Shown here one piece after another: positions 23,915 through 31,899 of a stretch of 32,155 bases of DNA. Both the position numbers and the translations under genes were made by a program. The stretch is from NCBI GenBank assembly GCA_023379725.1, contig JAMCPC010000121.1, positions 1 through 32,155 on the forward strand, given 5' to 3'. The notes below the pieces were generated by a model. The model saw only the letters and a list, made by a program, of their open reading frames with translations, was not told the DNA's origin and did not search any database. This DNA comes from Actinomycetota bacterium. Lineage in GTDB: Bacteria > Actinomycetota > Acidimicrobiia > Acidimicrobiales > JAMCPL01. The first letter of the stretch is position 1; each line of letters starts with the position of its first letter.

Positions 23915-24105
23915 ATGATTCAGCGCACTGGTGAGGATGGGCTACAACATGCTGTCCACTGACGAGACGACATACGAGATGACCATAGCTTATTTGTAGG
24001 CGCTAAACAGCGATTGTATCCTTTTCCCAGTCTTGTACGTCTATGAAGTATTGAACAGATAAAACAAAAACGATCAGTTCAAAGGAGAAGAAAGGAGAAA
24101 GTACA

Positions 24106-24357
24106 ATGACTAAGAATATGGGAAATATAGATAGAGTACTCAGGACTATCCTGGGAGTAGGGGCAGTTGCAGGTAGCGGTGTACTGGGGTTCAGCACAGG
24201 ATGGGGGATCGTACTACTGGTGGTTGCAGCCATTATGCTACTTACGTCGGCAATTGGATATTGCCCATTGTACAGCTTATTCGGTATCGACACGACCTGT
24301 TCAACTGATGCCATAACCGATAAACACCATACGTTTCACCTGCACCGAACGGTATAA
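24106..24357 (+). CDS. DUF2892 (YgaP-like) inner membrane protein
   Basis: An 83-residue protein beginning MTKNMGNIDRVLRTILGVGA, followed by two membrane helices (GVLGFSTGWGIVLLVVAAI and the stretch up to IGYCPLYSLFGI). The N-terminal NxGxxDRxLR pattern and the CPLYxxFGIDT motif with a cysteine are typical of DUF2892, a family often joined to rhodanese domains and linked to sulfur or metal stress, though its exact role is not established. Two GGAGA purine runs (24083-24087 and 24093-24100 region) precede the ATG, giving a very strong ribosome site. The tail (KHHTFHLHRTV) is His-rich. It converges with msrB, 62 bases away. Confidence 0.85.
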   Translation: MTKNMGNIDRVLRTILGVGAVAGSGVLGFSTGWGIVLLVVAAIMLLTSAIGYCPLYSLFGIDTTCSTDAITDKHHTFHLHRTV

Positions 24358-24419
24358 TAGCAGGAAGACTATGCCTAATCATCTACAATAGGCAGTATCG
24401 ACTTGTCTATTGATCTCGT

Positions 24420-24794
24420 TTAAGTGTGGGCACTCTTTTGAAAACTCAAGCAGGCAGAATTAATGCAATATCTTTTTCCAGTCGCATTTTTCGGATCATC
24501 ATCGAAAACATGGCCGAGATGGGCTTTACATTGAACGCATAATACTTCAGTTCTGATCATGCCGTGAGATTCATCTACTCGTAAAACAATATTATTCATA
24601 TTCACAGGTTCCGTGAAACTTGGCCACCCTGTCTGGCTGTCAAATTTAGCGTCGCTGGTGAACAATATCAGCCCACAATTCTTGCACTGGAAATTCCCCT
24701 GGCGTTTTTCATATAACAGTTCACCTGAAAATGGGGCTTCGGTCCCTCCTTCAAACATGATATGTTGTTCCAAGTCCGTTAAGTTGCTATCCAT
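24420..24794 (-). CDS. msrB: Peptide-methionine (R)-S-oxide reductase MsrB
   Basis: Reduces methionine-R-sulfoxide in proteins, repairing oxidative damage. The 124 residues include EGGTEAPFSGELLYEKRQG, the zinc-binding pairs Cys37/Cys40 (CKNCG) and CVQC, QTGWPSF, VLRVDESHGMIRTEV, AHLGHVFDDDP and the catalytic cysteine in RYCINSACLSF. A second cysteine, in SACL, replaces the usual Ser/Ala-type residue. I chose ATG at 24794 because family homology starts there and TATAAT ends six bases before it; a longer open frame starting GTG 24857 or ATG 24812 is possible but would add residues without homology. Monocistronic and convergent with the DUF2892 gene. Confidence 0.93.
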   Translation of the reverse strand: MDSNLTDLEQHIMFEGGTEAPFSGELLYEKRQGNFQCKNCGLILFTSDAKFDSQTGWPSFTEPVNMNNIVLRVDESHGMIRTEVLCVQCKAHLGHVFDDDPKNATGKRYCINSACLSFQKSAHT

Positions 24795-24800
24795 AATCCA

Positions 24801-24806
24801 ATTATA
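24801..24806 (-). promoter_or_regulatory. -10 box for a leaderless msrB mRNA
   Basis: A perfect TATAAT on the minus strand ends six bases before the msrB ATG, and no Shine-Dalgarno lies between. Transcription would begin at or next to the start codon. No good -35 box at the usual spacing was found. Confidence 0.5.
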
Positions 24807-24917
24807 TGACATATAAACAACGCAACCTACCCTCACGTTGTAATCAATCTCGTCCACATCGTTCTCCGTACCTATCAGCTACATTGAGTATTCAGCATTA
24901 CGGATCTGACGGATCTC

Positions 24918-25034
24918 CACTAGCCAGATAGCGTTTTCTCTGATCGTGCTATGCATTAGACATTGGGATTTACTAACTCTTGCCTTATTCCCGAGCACTG
25001 GATAATGTAATGCTATTTACGAGATACTAGACTG
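24918..25034. mobile_element. Eroded copy of the CTAG-ended element upstream of the HAD gene
   Basis: 24996-25030 (GGATAATGTAATGCTATTTACGAGATACTAG, in parts) matches the right end of the element at 18005-18173 with several substitutions. CTAGCCAGATAGCGTTTTCTC near 24920 resembles the left interior with a deletion. The middle is not recognisable. It ends about 15 bases before the HAD start. The right-end match is good; the left boundary is uncertain. Confidence 0.55.
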
Positions 25035-25048
25035 GTGTAGAAATAGAT

Positions 25049-25867
25049 ATGAACGACAATGACACTATTGATGCAGGCAACAGTAAGGTCTGGCTGATCG
25101 ACCTCGACGGGGTCGTATGGCTGGCGGGAGAAGCGATAGAGGGAGTAGGACAAGCGGTCGAAACAGTTCGAGACTTCGGAAGAAAGGTAATATTCGTTAC
25201 TAACAACTCTGGTCCGACCAAAGACACCTTCATGACCAGATTACAGAGAGCTGGTATAAAGGTTGGTAAGGAAAGTATATTAACTGCATCCGACGCGGCA
25301 GCTAGTCTACTTGAGCAGGGAGAGGATGTATACCTATGGGGAGAGGATGGCCTACTGGAGGCTGTCGAAGCCAAGAAAGTGAGCATCGTCAGTGATCCGC
25401 AAAGAGCTGCCACCGTAGTAGTTGGCTGGAGTACTCACTTTGATTTTGATCAACTTGCCAGGGTGTCCAGCGCTATCAGTAGTGGTGCGAGATATATTGG
25501 GGCCAATGATGACCCGACACACCCTACCCCACATGGTTTACTACCGGGTACCGGTGCCTTACTGGCCGCTGTATCAGCAGCCAGCCATACACAGCCGATA
25601 ATAGCCGGGAAACCACATGATCCGATGGTACGGATGGTAGAAGACACGGTAATTGGAGAATTAGAGCTGGTCATAGGAGACAGGCCTTCTACCGATGGTC
25701 TCTTTGCGGCAAAGCTTGGATTACCGTTTGCCCTTGTCGGCTCGGACGCTACAGCTAAAGAAGGAGATAGGGAAGGAGTGAACCCGGAGTATCGTGCAGG
25801 TAGCTTGCTGGATATGGTAGAACTCATACTTGGTGAAAATGGGAGAGTGAGTTCACGGCTGCTTTAG
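25049..25867 (+). CDS. HAD-superfamily phosphatase, NagD-like (subfamily IIA)
   Basis: Haloacid-dehalogenase-type phosphohydrolase. Motif I is LIDLDGVVW with Asp18 and Asp20 as nucleophile and acid/base; motif II is FVTNNSG; motif III lysine is in IAGKPHDPMV; motif IV is VIGDRPSTDG. A cap region of about 100 residues between motifs II and III fits subclass IIA. The mycobacterial homologue at this locus, Rv1692, is a glycerol-3-phosphate phosphatase, which suggests but does not prove the substrate. ATG at 25049 has no ribosome site; TAGAAA five bases upstream may be a -10 box. It heads the cluster leading to tlyA. Confidence 0.88.
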   Translation: MNDNDTIDAGNSKVWLIDLDGVVWLAGEAIEGVGQAVETVRDFGRKVIFVTNNSGPTKDTFMTRLQRAGIKVGKESILTASDAAASLLEQGEDVYLWGEDGLLEAVEAKKVSIVSDPQRAATVVVGWSTHFDFDQLARVSSAISSGARYIGANDDPTHPTPHGLLPGTGALLAAVSAASHTQPIIAGKPHDPMVRMVEDTVIGELELVIGDRPSTDGLFAAKLGLPFALVGSDATAKEGDREGVNPEYRAGSLLDMVELILGENGRVSSRLL

Positions 25868-25976
25868 CCTTGGAAATACACAGAAATGCACAACAGCACG
25901 AGTGCAGGATCCGTTCGTAAGGATAGGGAGGACATGGAGGACAGTATTACACTGACCTCAGCAACATGAAAACAAT

Positions 25977-26005
25977 TTGAAAAAGTATTGCCGTGGGTAT
26001 ATAAT
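25977..26005 (+). promoter_or_regulatory. Near-consensus promoter for a leaderless mRNA
   Basis: TTGAAA (25977-25982), a 17-base spacer and TATAAT (26000-26005) make an almost perfect sigma-70 promoter. The ATG of the next gene follows seven bases after the -10 box, so the transcript would begin at the start codon. The best promoter in the window; it probably also drives tlyA-nadK-recN-pyrG. Confidence 0.75.
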
Positions 26006-26012
26006 ACCTCCT

Positions 26013-26717
26013 ATGGCACGAATGGACGAATTTAGGCGGTATATAGAGGCGGCATCTTCACTTAGAGAGATAACCCGCTCCAAGGCGGAGGCACTTGTAA
26101 AAGAGCTTGCAGCGTCAGGAGAGATAGAGCGGGCACATACCAAAGAGTGGGTAGATACCCTAGTAAAAGAGAGTAAGAAACGTTCAGATTTTGTGGTCGA
26201 CCAGATTCGCAGGGAGATCAATAGACAGATTTCTGACATCAAGAATCAAACTACAGAAGAGGCCGTACGGCGTGTACTCAAGATAGTGACAGATGACAGT
26301 AGGTTGTCATTGCTCAGGGATATAGGGAAGCGTGCCATCAGCGACGTAATGAGTGCTACCATGACAGGTAGCTCAAGGGTACGCAGGGAGAGCAGAGAAA
26401 CGCATGGAGGTGGCAATACCAATGCAGCAAGGGAGGATTCATCCGCACCTGCATCTAAGCCTCCGGCAAAAAAACCAGTTGCCAGGGCAAGGCCTTCAGG
26501 CAGTACTGTAGCAAAGACTTCGACAGCCACCAGATCGCCTGCTAAGACGTCAACAAGATCGTCTACAAAGGCACCCGCAAAGGCACCCGCAAAACCATCT
26601 GCCAAAGCATCGGCAGCTAAGTCTGCTTCCCGCAGTTCCAGATCTGCAACAGCTACAAGGTCATCCAGTTCTACTACCAGGACTTCGCCAAAGACCAGGA
26701 CTTCGCCAAAGCGGTAG
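26013..26717 (+). CDS. Phasin-like helical protein with histone H1-like tail, function unknown
   Basis: 234 residues in two parts. Residues 1-110 are strongly helical and charged (MDEFRRYIEAASSLREITRS, ESKKRSDFVVDQIRREINRQ), resembling phasin or polyhydroxyalkanoate-regulator-type coiled coils. Residues about 140-234 are an Ala/Lys/Ser/Thr/Pro-rich basic tail (AKAPAKPSAKASAAKSA, TSPKTRTSPKR) like bacterial histone H1-type DNA-binding tails; an 18-base tandem repeat encodes its end. The ATG at 26013 fits the leaderless promoter; the longer open frame from TTG 25977 would start inside the -35 box. Its position between a HAD phosphatase and tlyA is where Mycobacterium has the small gene Rv1693. 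I do not assign a function. Confidence 0.75.
   Translation: MARMDEFRRYIEAASSLREITRSKAEALVKELAASGEIERAHTKEWVDTLVKESKKRSDFVVDQIRREINRQISDIKNQTTEEAVRRVLKIVTDDSRLSLLRDIGKRAISDVMSATMTGSSRVRRESRETHGGGNTNAAREDSSAPASKPPAKKPVARARPSGSTVAKTSTATRSPAKTSTRSSTKAPAKAPAKPSAKASAAKSASRSSRSATATRSSSSTTRTSPKTRTSPKR
26676..26711 (+). repeat. 18-bp tandem repeat, two copies
   Basis: ACCAGGACTTCGCCAAAG at 26676-26693 is repeated exactly at 26694-26711. It encodes TRTSPK twice at the end of the H1-like tail and lies just upstream of tlyA. Unit length is a multiple of three. Confidence 0.9.
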
Positions 26718-26760
26718 GCCAGGAATCACGCACAGGCGGCTGGATCTAAGACTAGTTGAA

Positions 26761-27660
26761 TTGAAGCTTGCTCGTTCAAGGGAGCAGGCGCATGATCTGA
26801 TATATTCAAATAAGGTACTTGTAAATGGTTCGGTGGCGCTCAAGCCTTCCCGGCAGGTGACTACATCTGACGATATACGTATCACCAGTCCAGTCAACGA
26901 AGGTTTCGTCTCGAGAGGTGGAGTGAAATTGGAATTTGCTCTGAACAACTTTGGCATCGATCCGAATTCGCTGAGGTGCCTTGATGCCGGTGCTTCAACG
27001 GGGGGGTTCACGCATTGCCTACTGAACAAGGGGGCAGGGGAGGTGGTTGCCGTCGATGTCGGGTATCGCCAGCTCCATGAGAAACTAGCCAAAGATAATC
27101 GTGTATCTGTTGTGGATCGTACAAACGTAAGATATTTGGATGAGTCGTTGCTCGGTAGCCGCCCCTTCGATCTGGCGGTTTGCGATCTATCGTTTATCTC
27201 GTTGCGTATCCTAGTACCTGTATTCACAGGCAGTATGCTAAAATCAAACTCATGTCTGGTACTACTCGTCAAGCCTCAATTCGAAGCAGGACGAAAGGTC
27301 GTATCACAGGGAAAGGGAATAGTAAAGGATCCGCTGGTGCATAAAAGCGTGCTTATGGATGTATCGAACGCTTACATAGATGCCGGATGTAGCATGGAGG
27401 GAGTGGCTCCATCTCCTATTAAGGGCGCCAAGGGCAATATTGAATATTTTCTCCATCTACACAACGGTGCCGGCTCAAATGGCTGCTCTCGGTTTTCGGC
27501 ACATGCACAAGCACGCATACAAGCACATGCTCCGGAGTACAAGCTAGAGCGTAGCCCAGCATGCAACCAACACTACAGCCAGGAATACGTCCAACAGTAC
27601 AACCCAGGGCACGTTATAGCAGAGGCGATCAAGGAGGCCTACGATAAATGGCTCGTGTAG
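26761..27660 (+). CDS. tlyA: TlyA-family rRNA 2'-O-methyltransferase (hemolysin A family)
   Basis: S-adenosylmethionine-dependent methyltransferase; in Mycobacterium TlyA methylates 16S and 23S rRNA. An S4 RNA-binding domain (LARSREQAHDLIYSNKVLV) is followed by an FtsJ-like fold: FVSRGGVKLEFAL, CLDAGASTGGFTHCLL (SAM-binding), VVAVDVGYRQLHEKL, DLAVCDLSFISL, LLVKPQFEAGR and GKGIVKDPLVH. TTG at 26761 is the first canonical start, but S4 homology (HRRLDLRLVE) continues in frame upstream to about 26731, so the true start may be a rare codon such as ATC 26725 (GGTAGG six bases before) or CTG 26740. The C-terminus carries a Gln/Tyr/Ala/His-rich insert of about 45 residues (237-283). It overlaps nadK by 13 bases. 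Confidence 0.92.
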   Translation: MKLARSREQAHDLIYSNKVLVNGSVALKPSRQVTTSDDIRITSPVNEGFVSRGGVKLEFALNNFGIDPNSLRCLDAGASTGGFTHCLLNKGAGEVVAVDVGYRQLHEKLAKDNRVSVVDRTNVRYLDESLLGSRPFDLAVCDLSFISLRILVPVFTGSMLKSNSCLVLLVKPQFEAGRKVVSQGKGIVKDPLVHKSVLMDVSNAYIDAGCSMEGVAPSPIKGAKGNIEYFLHLHNGAGSNGCSRFSAHAQARIQAHAPEYKLERSPACNQHYSQEYVQQYNPGHVIAEAIKEAYDKWLV

Positions 27661-28457
27661 CCTTTCTGGCACATAGTGGAATCGATGAAGCGGCAACTAT
27701 TGCCCGCAGGGGTGGAGACTGGCTATCTGATCACGGTCACACGGCGCTTACGATAACGGATACGTCAGAGGTAGATTCATATGTTGGCAGTATTGACCTT
27801 CTGGTAGGACTGGGAGGCGACGGCACTATGCTGCGAGCTATGGAAGTGGCCTATACGCTGGGGATACCCGTAATGGGAGTAAATTTGGGCCGGCTTGGTT
27901 ACCTTACCGAAGTGGACCCTTCCGGCCTTGAGGCGGCACTCGAGCGATTCCTTGATGGACGCTACGATATTGAAGAGAGGATGGTGCTTGAGGTAAATAT
28001 TGAAGGTAAACAGCATATGGCTATGAACGAAGCCGTCCTGGAAAAAGTCCAACCTGGCCACACTGTCCTTGTGTCAGCTTACATTGCAGAAAAACATTTT
28101 TTGACTTATGCCGCCGACGGTATAGTTATCTGCAGTGCTACGGGATCTACAGCATATAATCTTTCACTTCGCGGTCCAATACTCTCCCCTCGACTCAGAG
28201 CCATGGTAATGACGCCGATATCGCCTCATATGCTTTTTGACAGGCCACTGGTACTTGAGCCTGATGAAGATGTTACGCTCAGAATTGAGGGCACCAGGCC
28301 GGCGACGTTCCTTGTAGATGGTAAAGAGATAAGCAATGTAGGGCCTGGTGGAGAGTTGCGATGCAGAGGGTCATCGCAACCGGTTAGGGTCGTTAAAATG
28401 GACGGGACAGATCTTAGAAGCGTGTTGAAGGATAAATTCGGATTGATGGATAGATGA
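27648..28457 (+). CDS. nadK: NAD kinase
   Basis: Phosphorylates NAD to NADP in the cytosol. The 269 residues contain GLGGDGTMLRA (catalytic Asp and nucleotide site, near 57), GVNLGRLGYLTEV, AMNEAVLEK, YAADGIVICSATGSTAYNLS, and a C-terminal VDGKEI segment. ATG at 27648 has GGAGG nine bases upstream and lies inside the end of tlyA. recN begins eight bases after the stop. Length and motifs are those of a normal bacterial enzyme, with no inserts; it is one of the few genes here with a textbook ribosome site. Confidence 0.97.
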   Translation: MARVAFLAHSGIDEAATIARRGGDWLSDHGHTALTITDTSEVDSYVGSIDLLVGLGGDGTMLRAMEVAYTLGIPVMGVNLGRLGYLTEVDPSGLEAALERFLDGRYDIEERMVLEVNIEGKQHMAMNEAVLEKVQPGHTVLVSAYIAEKHFLTYAADGIVICSATGSTAYNLSLRGPILSPRLRAMVMTPISPHMLFDRPLVLEPDEDVTLRIEGTRPATFLVDGKEISNVGPGGELRCRGSSQPVRVVKMDGTDLRSVLKDKFGLMDR

Positions 28458-28464
28458 TTGGAAG

Positions 28465-30123
28465 ATGCTGATTGAGCTGAACGTACAGAACCTTGGAGTA
28501 CTCGACGATGTGGCTATCCAGTTTCAGGGTGGCATGACAGTCATTACCGGAGAGACCGGAGCTGGCAAGACGTTAATAGTGGAGGCGCTTGGCCTACTGT
28601 GCGGAGGAAGAGCTGACTCATCCCTGGTAAGAAGTGGAGCTTCGGAAGCTACTATAGAAGGAAGGTTCGTCACCGAGAAAGAGGATGAGGTGGTCGTATC
28701 CAGGCAGATTTCTTCAAACGGCAGGTCACGAGCATGGGTAAATGGGCGTATGTATACCGCCTCCGGTCTAATCGATATAACGGAAGGTCTGGTAGATATC
28801 TACAGTCAGCACACCCATCATTCATTACTGAGTCATACAACTCAGAGAGATATGTTGGACATGTACGGGGAGGTAGATCTGACCGAGTTGACCGCTGCTC
28901 GACAGGAATTGCGTGATATAGAGAGGCGACTCGAAGATATTGAGGGTGGCAGCATGACTGTAGAGCACGAAATAGAACTTCACAAGAGCCAACTCGACGA
29001 ATTGAATCGTGCGTCCCTGAATGACCCTAATGAGTACGATACTCTTGGAATCGAAGAGCGGCGCCTTTCAGATGTGGAGAGCATACATGACAAGTTGTTC
29101 GAACTTGCCGCTTACATGGAGGGGGATTCAAACGTCCATGATGATAGTGTTCAAGGAGGTGCAATCACTATGATCGGATACGCTCTTTCTGCGCTCAAAG
29201 GCACCTCCTCCTTTGGCGATATATTCGATGGAATAGAGAAAAGGCTGAAAGCGTTACACGCTGAAGCACAGGACATAGCGGCTACTCTAAACGATGAGCT
29301 GCAATCGCTTGTGTTCGACCCATCTCGTCTTGATGAGATAAGGATCCGGCGTCTGGCGCTTCGAGAGCTCATAAAGAGATACTCAGATGACGGAAGTCTT
29401 GGGTCTGTAATAGTCAAGAGGGATTCATTGCAGACCTCCCTTGATGATCTGGCGGACCGTTCAAAACGGATAGATGCCTTGAGGGTGACAAGGGATCATA
29501 TACAGGTACGGATAGGGCAGTGCGAGGAAAAAGTTCGTGAACAAAGGGCAGAGAGTGCAGTGCGTCTGGCTCAGGCAGTAGAGCAAGAATTGGCCAGCCT
29601 GGCTATGGAAAAGGCGGTATTCTCGGTGAAAGTAGGTGACTCCGGTGCCGGAGAACCAATTGAGTTTGGGTTGGGAGCCAATCCCGGAGAGCCTGTTCTA
29701 CCGGTCGCAAAGGTGGCTTCCGGAGGTGAGCTGGCACGGACCATGCTTGCGATCAGGCTTGCCTTTGCACGTAGCATTAAATACGGGCCAACAGCCACCG
29801 GTACTATACCGACTTCAATGGTATTTGACGAAGTAGACGCGGGCATAGGTGGGGAAGCCGCTCTGTCTGTAGGTAATGCAATCTACGAACTGTCAAAGAA
29901 TAGACAGGTACTTGTGGTGACACACCTTCCACAGGTAGCAGCATTTGCCGATAATCATATCCAAGTAATGAAGAACATATCGGACGCAAGAACGTCATCA
30001 TCCTTTAATTCCATCACCGGACAGGAGCGCGTAGAAGAGATTGCAAGGATGCTCTCCGGTCAGCCGGACCTGAAGATAGCCCGTGATCATGCCAGAGAGA
30101 TCCTGGATAGAGTAGGTAAATAA
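28465..30123 (+). CDS. recN: DNA repair protein RecN
   Basis: SMC-like ATPase that acts at DNA double-strand breaks. Walker A is GETGAGKTLIVEAL (near residue 30); a long helical, coiled-coil middle spans about 130-400; the signature motif ASGGELARTMLAIRLA lies near 420, Walker B is MVFDEVDAGIGGEAA near 455, and the H-loop is VVTHLPQVAAFADNH. 552 residues is normal. The ATG at 28465 follows nadK by seven bases and its ribosome site (GGAAG) is very close. pyrG begins two bases downstream of the stop codon end (30123 to 30125). In Mycobacterium two genes (steA and steB type) separate recN from pyrG; they are absent here. Confidence 0.97.
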   Translation: MLIELNVQNLGVLDDVAIQFQGGMTVITGETGAGKTLIVEALGLLCGGRADSSLVRSGASEATIEGRFVTEKEDEVVVSRQISSNGRSRAWVNGRMYTASGLIDITEGLVDIYSQHTHHSLLSHTTQRDMLDMYGEVDLTELTAARQELRDIERRLEDIEGGSMTVEHEIELHKSQLDELNRASLNDPNEYDTLGIEERRLSDVESIHDKLFELAAYMEGDSNVHDDSVQGGAITMIGYALSALKGTSSFGDIFDGIEKRLKALHAEAQDIAATLNDELQSLVFDPSRLDEIRIRRLALRELIKRYSDDGSLGSVIVKRDSLQTSLDDLADRSKRIDALRVTRDHIQVRIGQCEEKVREQRAESAVRLAQAVEQELASLAMEKAVFSVKVGDSGAGEPIEFGLGANPGEPVLPVAKVASGGELARTMLAIRLAFARSIKYGPTATGTIPTSMVFDEVDAGIGGEAALSVGNAIYELSKNRQVLVVTHLPQVAAFADNHIQVMKNISDARTSSSFNSITGQERVEEIARMLSGQPDLKIARDHAREILDRVGK

Positions 30124-30124
30124 A

Positions 30125-31897
30125 ATGTCCACCACATACCCCGCTGAATCGGCTAAGTTCAATAGCATGGTAGATGAGCACAGACCCCATTCCCACCATA
30201 CGAAATTTATATTCTTCACAGGAGGGGTGTCATCATCGCTTGGAAAAGGGTTGACTGCGTCATCGCTTGGCAGGCTCTTGAAGAGCAGGGGGATGAAGGT
30301 TACTATGATCAAGCTGGACCCCTACATAAATGTAGATCCTGGTACGATGAATCCCTTTGAGCATGGGGAGGTGTTCGTTACAGAAGACGGTGGTGAGACC
30401 GACCTTGATTTGGGTCATTACGAAAGATTTATCGATGAAAATCTACACAGGGATTCGAACGCGACTACCGGGTCGATATACCTCTCCATTATTGCTGCAG
30501 AGAGAAGAGGAGATTACCTGGGACGAACCGTTCAGGTCATACCTCACGTCACCGATGAGATAAAGTCCCGAATAATGAGCGTAGCCACCGAAGATACTGA
30601 TGTGGTCATAGTAGAGGTAGGTGGCACTGTCGGTGACATAGAGATCGTACCTTTTTTGGAGGCTCTCAGACAGATGCGCAGTGACGTAGGGCGAGACAAC
30701 GTATGTTATGTGCATCTAACGCTGGTTCCATACCTTGCTCCTTCAGGTGAACAAAAGACCAAGCCCACCCAGCACTCTGTAACAGAACTACGCAGTCGTG
30801 GTATACAGCCAGATATAATAGTCTGCCGTTCCGACCAGCCGATATCATCAAACCTCAAAAGAAAGATATCGCTCTTGTGCGATGTGCCTATTGACGCAGT
30901 TATATCAGCTGTAGACGCACCCAGCATATACCTTATACCACTTGTTCTACACGACGAAGGAATGGATGCTGTGGTCATGAAGATACTCCACATTGATCTA
31001 GCCGATCATCCTATCGATCTCGCTGGCTGGGCACGTGTCGCCTCAATGGCAACGGACACAAGCAGATCAGTCAGTATAGGAATTGTTGGTAAATACGTGA
31101 ACCTCCCTGATGCATACCTGTCGGTCGTCGAAGCTGTCCGGCATGGTGGTTTTGCTCTCGATACACATGTAGACATCTCATGGATCCAGGCCGAAGAGAT
31201 TCCACAGCTGATAGAGGATGGAACAATATCGCAACTCGATGGCATTATCATACCTGGTGGATTTGGTGAGCGTGGTGTAGAAGGCAAGATATCGACAGCT
31301 ACATATGCCAGGTTGCACAATATCCCCATTCTGGGCATATGTCTGGGATTACAGGTAATGGTTATTGATGTTGCCCGCAATATCGTTGGCCTGAAAGGCG
31401 CCAATTCACGTGAGATGGACCCTTATACACCATATCCAGTTATAGATTTGATGGATGAGCAACGCAACGTGGTAGACAAGGGTGGTACTATGCGCTTGGG
31501 GTCTTACGTAGCTCAGCTGAAGCCGGACAGCCTGGCGGCAGAGGTATACGGTACAGAGGTTGTGTCAGAACGCCACCGACATCGCTACGAGGTAAACCCA
31601 AAATATCGTACCAAATTAGAGGATGCAGGTCTTTCGTGTAGTGCCATTTCGCCTGATGGCAGGTTGGTGGAGATGGTAGAGTTGCCAACTCATCCATACT
31701 TCATTGGTACGCAGGCTCACCCAGAATTCAAAAGTAGGCCGGATCGTCCTCATCCATTATTCAAAGGTCTGGTAGAGGCTGCACTTGCCAGGGCAGAGAG
31801 CAGGCAACCCAGAATCGTAGATGTAGAGGATGACTGGAATGCATTACCTCCCTTAAAGGCTAGAGAGATCAAGGAGCTCTCTGAAAGTAATTTGTGA
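30125..31897 (+). CDS. pyrG: CTP synthase
   Basis: Makes CTP from UTP, ATP and glutamine. The synthase domain begins at KFIFFTGGVSSSLGKGLTASS (about residue 27, in parts), with IKLDPYINVDPGTMNPFEHGE, EDGGETDLDLGHYERF and VEVGGTVGDIE. The glutamine amidotransferase domain has nucleophile Cys406 in ILGICLGLQ and His532/Glu534 in QAHPEF. The protein is 590 residues, about 45 longer than usual, owing to a His/Pro-rich N-terminus (26 residues) and a C-terminal tail. The ATG at 30125 follows recN by one base with no ribosome site of its own, so translation is likely coupled. A CTAG element starts three bases after the stop. Confidence 0.97.
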   Translation: MSTTYPAESAKFNSMVDEHRPHSHHTKFIFFTGGVSSSLGKGLTASSLGRLLKSRGMKVTMIKLDPYINVDPGTMNPFEHGEVFVTEDGGETDLDLGHYERFIDENLHRDSNATTGSIYLSIIAAERRGDYLGRTVQVIPHVTDEIKSRIMSVATEDTDVVIVEVGGTVGDIEIVPFLEALRQMRSDVGRDNVCYVHLTLVPYLAPSGEQKTKPTQHSVTELRSRGIQPDIIVCRSDQPISSNLKRKISLLCDVPIDAVISAVDAPSIYLIPLVLHDEGMDAVVMKILHIDLADHPIDLAGWARVASMATDTSRSVSIGIVGKYVNLPDAYLSVVEAVRHGGFALDTHVDISWIQAEEIPQLIEDGTISQLDGIIIPGGFGERGVEGKISTATYARLHNIPILGICLGLQVMVIDVARNIVGLKGANSREMDPYTPYPVIDLMDEQRNVVDKGGTMRLGSYVAQLKPDSLAAEVYGTEVVSERHRHRYEVNPKYRTKLEDAGLSCSAISPDGRLVEMVELPTHPYFIGTQAHPEFKSRPDRPHPLFKGLVEAALARAESRQPRIVDVEDDWNALPPLKAREIKELSESNL

Positions 31898-31899
31898 GT

